Shown here in pieces: positions 59,929-64,000 of a stretch of DNA of 64,000 nucleotides. The notes beneath the pieces are model-generated. The model worked only from the letters and a program-made list of their open reading frames with translations. It searched no databases and was not told where the DNA came from. How positions within the stretch are numbered: position 1 is the first letter of the stretch; each line of letters starts with the position of its first letter. Origin of the DNA: CATQGW01 sp965242565 (GTDB lineage Bacteria > Chloroflexota > Dehalococcoidia > Bin125). A program made the position numbers and the translations under genes. The stretch covers positions 930,001 through 994,000 of the forward strand of contig OZ251457.1 of assembly GCA_965242565.1 (NCBI GenBank), read 5' to 3'.

Positions 59929-59960
59929 GCGGCACCCACGCCGCTCCCGGCTCCCGCAGC

Positions 59961-60143
59961 TCACGCCAAATCGCCGTAGCGGTCCCGCCACTCAGGATTG
60001 AACTGGTCGATCAACCCGCGCCGGCGCGCCTTGCTCCAGCGCTTGTGCTGCAAAACGCGGCACGGGAGGTCGGAGGTGACGGCGGTGTAGACCGCTCCAT
60101 GCGGCCGACTGGCGAGGATGTAGACGCAGGGTTCGCGCGGCAT
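59961..60143 (-). pseudogene. GIY-YIG nuclease reading frame with internal deletion
   Basis: 60 residues. The start CVYILASRPHGAVYTAVTSD matches the GIY-YIG signature strand of the single-domain UPF0213/YhbQ-like nucleases. The end GLIDQFNPEWRDRYGDL matches their C-terminal motif. About 30-35 residues expected between (the second strand with YG, the catalytic Arg/Glu helix 'REKQIK') are missing, and the frame runs on unbroken from QHKRWSKARRR. I treat it as an internally deleted copy, likely inactive, though still open. It lies between exact 37-bp inverted repeats, 32 and 30 bp away. Confidence 0.75.
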
Positions 60144-60173
60144 GGTTGGCAGGTTAACGGGCCGCCGTGCTGG

Positions 60174-60210
60174 TCACGTCGAGATACCCGCGGCAAGCGC
60201 GGGTATGACG
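60174..60210. repeat. 37-bp repeat, right end of GIY-YIG unit
   Basis: Exact reverse complement of 59892-59928 and of 48853-48889. Confidence 0.92.
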
Positions 60211-60328
60211 GGGTGGGGTGGCGCGGGTATGACGGAGTAGAGACAGGGGCGGGTGTGGCGGTGGGGACGGCGTGGGCATGACGGAAGTATGAACAGGCCC
60301 TAACCCGCTCCCTCGCGCTGCGAAGGGG

Positions 60329-60368
60329 GTTGGGTTTGGGCCCCAGATCAAGTCTGGGGCGACGGAAA
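60329..60368. repeat. 40-bp dispersed repeat, copy 2
   Basis: Identical over 40 bp to 32182-32221. Contains CCCCAGA/TCTGGGG around a 5-nt centre. The sequence before the repeat differs between the two sites. Confidence 0.9.
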
Positions 60369-60609
60369 AGGGCTGGGCTGACGGATAGGGCTGGAAACGA
60401 CGGGGGCGGCAGCACGGGGCGATTCCCGCTCAGAGGCGGGAATGACGAGGAAAAAGGGGCGAGTATGACGAGAAAAAGGGCGGGCATGACGGAAAAAGGG
60501 GGAGTGCGTGACGGACCCGCCTCGCGGCGTAGGTGCCGGTAGCGGCGAGATACCCCTGTTCGGGCCAGGGGCAGGCTCCGCGACAAGCGCGGGTATGACG
60601 AGAGGCGTG

Positions 60610-61602
60610 TCAGGCGGACGGCGGCCAGCGGGTTTGCAGTTCGGCGGCGGTGAGCTGGTCGAGGCGGGCGCCTTCGGCGTGGAGGGCGCGCTCGAAGCTG
60701 CGGACGCGATCCTCAAACGCATCCAGCGCGTCGCGCGCCTCATCCTCGGCGGAGAGCTCGGCCTCGCGGGCGGCATCGACGAGGTTCAGGATGCGCTCGC
60801 CGATCGAGGTATTCGCGGCGTCGCGCGAGGACTCGCGGGGCAGGCCGTTGCGGGCGGCGCGCCCAAGCACGCTCTGCGCGCGCGCCAGCGCCGGCATCTC
60901 GCGCGGGATGTCGTCCAGCACCGACTCGCGGGTGGGGCGCTCGCGGGCTTTCAGCTGTTCCCAGACCTGCTCCATGGCGAAGGCGGAATCGACTCCGACC
61001 TCGGCGTCGGTGAAGATGTGCGGGTGGCGGCGGATCAGCTTGGCGCGGATGCCCTCGCTGACATCGCCGAGGTCGAACGAGCCCTGCTGCTCGGCCAGCC
61101 GCGCGTGCAGCACGACCTGCATCAGCAGGTCGCCCAGCTCTTCGCAGAGCGCGGCGGGGTCGCCGGCGGCGATCGCGTCGAGCGTCTCGTAGGCCTCCTC
61201 GAGCAGATGCGGGCGCAAACTCTCGTGCGTCTGCGCGTTGTCCCAGGGACAGCCGCCGTCGGGGTTGCGCAGCCGCGCGATCACGCCCCGCACGCCCTCG
61301 GTGTGGTCGCGCACATCGTGCAGCGGCACGGCGGGAAAGGCGGCCGCAAGCGCCTCGGGCGGCGGATCATCGAGGCTCTCGGGCGTCGCATCGACGGCGC
61401 GCCAAGTGTCCCCGGTGTCGAACACCAGCTGGACCGGGTGGTTTCGCGGGTAACCGCGCAGCGCGGTCGGCGCGATCGGCCCGTCGAGCAGCAGCAGGCA
61501 GGGACGCCAGGGGTCGAGCGGCGCGTTGAGCCGCGAGGCGCGGGCGATCACCACCGCCGGCTCTTCCCGCATACCGGCGGCGTGGAGGTACGCATCGAGC
61601 AT
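60610..61602 (-). CDS. mazG: MazG-family nucleoside triphosphate pyrophosphohydrolase with N-terminal extension
   Basis: 330 residues from the ATG at 61602; a start at 61650 is possible but shares its bases with the divergent gene's ATG. The MazG part begins near residue 115: GCPWDNAQTHESLRPHLLEEAYE, then EELGDLLMQVVLHARLA with the EExxE/ExxD metal ligands, and IRRHPHIF. It hydrolyses NTPs and dNTPs, cleaning damaged nucleotides. The first about 110 residues (AVVIARASRLNAPLD, PWRPCLLLLDG) are not part of MazG. They may be a shrunken relic of the tetrapyrrole-methylase domain that precedes MazG in YabN-type proteins. The C-terminus has a helical region for dimerisation. Confidence 0.9.
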   Translation of the reverse strand: MLDAYLHAAGMREEPAVVIARASRLNAPLDPWRPCLLLLDGPIAPTALRGYPRNHPVQLVFDTGDTWRAVDATPESLDDPPPEALAAAFPAVPLHDVRDHTEGVRGVIARLRNPDGGCPWDNAQTHESLRPHLLEEAYETLDAIAAGDPAALCEELGDLLMQVVLHARLAEQQGSFDLGDVSEGIRAKLIRRHPHIFTDAEVGVDSAFAMEQVWEQLKARERPTRESVLDDIPREMPALARAQSVLGRAARNGLPRESSRDAANTSIGERILNLVDAAREAELSAEDEARDALDAFEDRVRSFERALHAEGARLDQLTAAELQTRWPPSA

Positions 61603-61648
61603 CGCTATCTCTCGTTTCGAACTGCGGATAGGCTCGCTTGGCAGACGC

Positions 61649-62368
61649 ATGCAGACTACCGCGCAGACAAATCAGGCCGCCGTCGTCGGCTTCCGGATCG
61701 CCGCCGCGGCGGCGCTGACGCTGGCGATCTTCACGCTGGCGGTGGCGGCCAGCGTGCGCTTCGCGGCGACCTCGACCTGGTGGTGGGAGCGCGGCTTCGA
61801 GCGCTACGACGCGCCGCGACGCACGGGGATGACGGCGGAGGAAGTCTCGCGGGTTGGCGCAGAGGTGCGCGACTACCTGCGCAACGACGCGGAGCGGCTG
61901 ACGGTGCAGCGCACGCTGGCCGACGGGCGCCAGGTTCCCGTGTTCAGCGAGCGCGAGGTGGTCCACATGATCGACGTGAAGCGGCTGATGGCGCGCACCT
62001 GGGACGCGGGCTGGGCCGCGTTCGGCCTGATCATCGCGCTGGTCGCGGCGGCCATTTGGCGCAGGCGGCGAGGCGGGATTGGCCAGCTGGCGCGCTCAGC
62101 ATCCTGGGCGGGCGGAATCGTGGTGGCGCTGGTGATCGTGCTGGCGGTCGTGGCGATGGCCGGCTTCGACGAGGCGTTCCGGCAGTTTCACCTGCTGTTT
62201 TTCACCAACGATCTGTGGCAGCTGAGCAGCGCCGACGCGTTGATCCAGCTGTTCCCGCAGCGCTTCTTCTTCGACACGACGCTGTTGATCGGCGCGGCGA
62301 TCATCATCCCGGCGGCGTTGATCGCGGTGCTGGGGCAGCTGCTAGCGCGACGTATCGAGCCAGCTTGA
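61649..62368 (+). CDS. DUF1461/TIGR01906 integral membrane protein
   Basis: 239 residues with about four membrane helices. After the first helix (GFRIAAAAALTLAIFTLAVA) there is an extracellular stretch containing WWWERGFERYDA. An RTGMTAEEVSRVGAEVRDYL helix follows, then FSEREVVHMIDVKRLM. This RTGM and HMxDVK pattern is the hallmark of the TIGR01906 family of unknown function. The FFTNDLWQLSSADALIQLFPQRFF motif near the end is also typical. The ATG at 61649 lies in a CATG shared with the opposite strand. It overlaps the next gene convergently by 27 nt. Confidence 0.9.
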   Translation: MQTTAQTNQAAVVGFRIAAAAALTLAIFTLAVAASVRFAATSTWWWERGFERYDAPRRTGMTAEEVSRVGAEVRDYLRNDAERLTVQRTLADGRQVPVFSEREVVHMIDVKRLMARTWDAGWAAFGLIIALVAAAIWRRRRGGIGQLARSASWAGGIVVALVIVLAVVAMAGFDEAFRQFHLLFFTNDLWQLSSADALIQLFPQRFFFDTTLLIGAAIIIPAALIAVLGQLLARRIEPA

Positions 62369-64000
62369 GCCGATCACCACATCGCCGCGCCGCACGACGA
62401 GCACGCGCTGCACGCCCTCGCCGTCGGTCGCCGGCAGTTCGAGCCATACGCCGTGATCGCCGGCGGCCTGCGCGGCGGCGGCGAGGTCGAAGCCGCGGTT
62501 TTCCGCAATGTCTGCGAGGACTGCGCCCTCGGCGGAGATGATGAAGGCGGCCCAGTGCCCGCTGGCGCTGTCGGCGCGGTTGTAGCGCTCGATCGTGGCG
62601 TCGCGCCCGAAGGCGTCGTAGCGCTGCACGGCGGCTTCGACGACGACGCGGGTGAAAGCGTCGGGGTCGAACTGGATCTCGGCGTCGGTCTCGTACCAGC
62701 CGGCGGCGAAGAGCAGATCGTCGTGGCGCTGGATCCAGGTGTGCTTCTGCTGATACTGGTAGCCGGCGTCGGGGTTGCGGAAGACGTAGTCCACCCAGCC
62801 GCCGTCCTCCGTCGCCGCCAGGAAGGCGGGGCCGTAGTCGTAGCCGGTCGCGTCGACGCGCGAGCCGGGCGGGCGCGGCGCGCCGACCTGCTCCGGCGCG
62901 GCGGGGTTGGCCAGCGTGACGCCGGCGGAGTCGAGGATGAAGACGTACCACGGACCGTCGAGCGCGTCGGGCGAGTTGTGGTAGGCGAGCGCCGCCTCGC
63001 GTCCGTCCGCCTGGTAGCGGCGAATCGCGTCGAGCACGAGCGCGCGGGCGTAGGCGCGGGGATCCTCGGCTTTGAGGTCGTAGTTGCGGTCGTACCAGCC
63101 TGAGCCGAAGAGCAGGTCGCCGCTGCGCACCATCCAGGTGTGCTTCTGCTGGTAACGGAACTGCTGCGAGGGGTTGGTGAAGACGTAGCTGACCCAGCGT
63201 CCGTTCTGATCGGCGGCGAACATTTCCGCGCCGTAGTCGCGTCCGGTCACGTCGGTGGCCGCGCGCGCGTCGCTGCCGAGCAGGTCCGGGCGGAAGGGGT
63301 TGGCCAAGCGCGTGCCGTCGGCGTCGTGAATGAAGACGTACCACGCCCCATCCGCGCTGTCCTGATCGTTGTAGTAGTCGATCGCCGCCTGCCGCCCGAG
63401 CGCCCGATGCAGCTGCACCGCGCGCTTCACGAACGATTGCGTGTAGCGGCCCGGCTCGTGGAGCTGCGACGGTCCGTCCTCGTACCAGCCGGAGCCGAAG
63501 ATCAGCCCGCCGCTGCGCACCACCCAGGCGTGCTTGAGTTGCGTCGTCTGTGTGGCCGGGTTGGCGAAGGTGTAGTCCACCCACGCGCCCTCCGCCGTCG
63601 CCAGCGCTTCGATCACCAGCCCGCTGGGATAGCCGTTGGCGTCGCGGATCGCGCTGGAGCGGGTACCGCGCAGGGCGGGATTGGGGGCGTGGGCGACCAG
63701 GCGGTCGTTCTCGATGATGTAGACGTACCACTGCCCGTTAACGCTGCCGGCGGAGTTGTAGTACTCGATCAGCGCGTCGCGCCCAAGCGCGTTGTGCAGC
63801 TGCACGGCGCGGGCGACGAAGGCCTGCGTGTAGGCGGCGGGATCCATCTCCGGCGATGGTCCGTCCTCGTACCAGCCGGAGCCGAAGATCAGCCCGTCGT
63901 GGCGCACCAGCCAGGAGTGCTTGAGCTGCGTGCCGCCCTGCGTAAAGTTGGGGTAGATGTAGTCCATCCAGGCGCCCTGCGGCGCGGCCAACGCGCTGAT
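62342..64000 (-). CDS. Tandem Cache-like repeat protein (N-terminus beyond right edge)
   Basis: At least 552 residues in the window, open at the right edge. It is made of units of about 130 residues (intervals 129, 129 and 134 between the GxWxxY motifs), four of them plus a shorter final one. Each unit has GAWxDYxFxNP, QxKHxWxxRxxGLLFGSGWYE, DPxAYTxxFVxxAVQ, GRxAxIxYYNxxDSxDGxWYVFI and a short D-GxxLA segment. The GSGWY and DG.WYVFI pieces resemble single Cache (sCache_2-like) sensor domains, which bind small ligands outside the cell. No membrane or signalling domain is visible in this part. The last unit is degenerate. Confidence 0.8.
   Translation of the reverse strand: MSALAAPQGAWMDYIYPNFTQGGTQLKHSWLVRHDGLIFGSGWYEDGPSPEMDPAAYTQAFVARAVQLHNALGRDALIEYYNSAGSVNGQWYVYIIENDRLVAHAPNPALRGTRSSAIRDANGYPSGLVIEALATAEGAWVDYTFANPATQTTQLKHAWVVRSGGLIFGSGWYEDGPSQLHEPGRYTQSFVKRAVQLHRALGRQAAIDYYNDQDSADGAWYVFIHDADGTRLANPFRPDLLGSDARAATDVTGRDYGAEMFAADQNGRWVSYVFTNPSQQFRYQQKHTWMVRSGDLLFGSGWYDRNYDLKAEDPRAYARALVLDAIRRYQADGREAALAYHNSPDALDGPWYVFILDSAGVTLANPAAPEQVGAPRPPGSRVDATGYDYGPAFLAATEDGGWVDYVFRNPDAGYQYQQKHTWIQRHDDLLFAAGWYETDAEIQFDPDAFTRVVVEAAVQRYDAFGRDATIERYNRADSASGHWAAFIISAEGAVLADIAENRGFDLAAAAQAAGDHGVWLELPATDGEGVQRVLVVRRGDVVIGSSWLDTSR

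Larger units (their letters stand above)
59573..59960. other. Repeat cluster downstream of pcrA
   Basis: 388 bp without a credible gene. It holds a CATTCCCGC-type half-palindrome (59632-59649), the 24-bp tandem array (59650-59737) closing with a CCAGCGCACGCTGG palindrome, and a 37-bp repeat (59892-59928). Confidence 0.7.
60144..60609. other. Repeat cluster upstream of mazG
   Basis: 466 bp without a gene. In order: the right 37-bp repeat, the 40-bp repeat (60329-60368), the CATTCCCGC-type palindrome at about 60420-60447 leading into three roughly 20-bp units (about 60436-60500), and a GAGATACCCCTGTTCGGGCC element at about 60548. Confidence 0.7.

Overview
The window is about two-thirds GC, gene-dense, and carries no rRNA, tRNA, CRISPR array or complete insertion sequence that I can see. 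Its gene content is CaiB/BaiF CoA-transferases, luciferase-like flavin/F420 oxidoreductases, a GMC oxidoreductase, acyl-CoA dehydrogenases, EthD-like and cyclase-family proteins, Uma2 nucleases and a selenocysteine-type selD. That mix best fits a free-living heterotrophic bacterium of the Chloroflexota (Dehalococcoidia/SAR202-like). A high-GC actinobacterium is the main alternative. This placement is inference from gene content only.

Layout. 0-10 kb: a fused CoA-transferase cut by the left edge, a divergent GMC oxidoreductase, a leftward block (DUF35 protein, DHA2-type MFS exporter, two small unknown genes), a beta-lactamase-fold protein, two small membrane proteins and a second MFS protein. 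10-16 kb: selD with an in-frame UGA, then a type II restriction-modification pair and an L-2-hydroxyglutarate oxidase whose reading frames overlap in ATGA steps, then xth and a TrmH-family methyltransferase leftward. 16-26 kb: an LLM oxidoreductase, a cyclase-family hydrolase, a 1306-residue type IIG restriction-modification enzyme with a frameshifted C-terminus, and a tight peptidase S9-amidase-DinB operon. 26-37 kb: ppc, an anchored hydrolase, a secreted metallopeptidase with a dead second repeat, an orphan HigA, a DUF35-thiolase pair and a complete fused CoA-transferase. 37-48 kb: a phosphotransacetylase-N-like protein, three tandem Uma2 nucleases, an O-methyltransferase, an HU gene behind a LexA-like palindrome, two convergent acyl-CoA dehydrogenases, two tandem Phd/PIN toxin-antitoxin modules, another CoA-transferase, a PurB-superfamily lyase and an EthD-like protein.

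48.7-53.5 kb is a broken duplication. Fragments of an EthD gene, a DNA methyltransferase gene and a SIS-domain gene lie near their intact copies, around an unrecognised gene whose C-terminus resembles abortive-infection (HEPN-like) proteins. The intact methyltransferase is fused to an HNH nuclease. 53.5-64 kb: an LLM monooxygenase, a DUF3800 protein, a dehalogenase-like hydrolase, a zinc-ribbon membrane protein, pcrA, a dense cluster of palindromic repeats containing a GIY-YIG reading frame between 37-bp inverted repeats, mazG, a DUF1461 membrane protein and a Cache-like repeat protein cut by the right edge.

Two themes stand out. One is degradation and CoA activation of unusual organic acids: three CoA-transferases, two DUF35 proteins, a thiolase, two acyl-CoA dehydrogenases, LLM enzymes, a cyclase and an EthD protein. 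The other is scattered genome defence: a two-gene restriction-modification system, a type IIG enzyme, a methyltransferase-HNH fusion, an Abi-like gene, DUF3800, Uma2 and toxin-antitoxin genes. Families of short palindromic repeats fill most of the larger intergenic gaps, and one of them sits exactly at a rearrangement junction.
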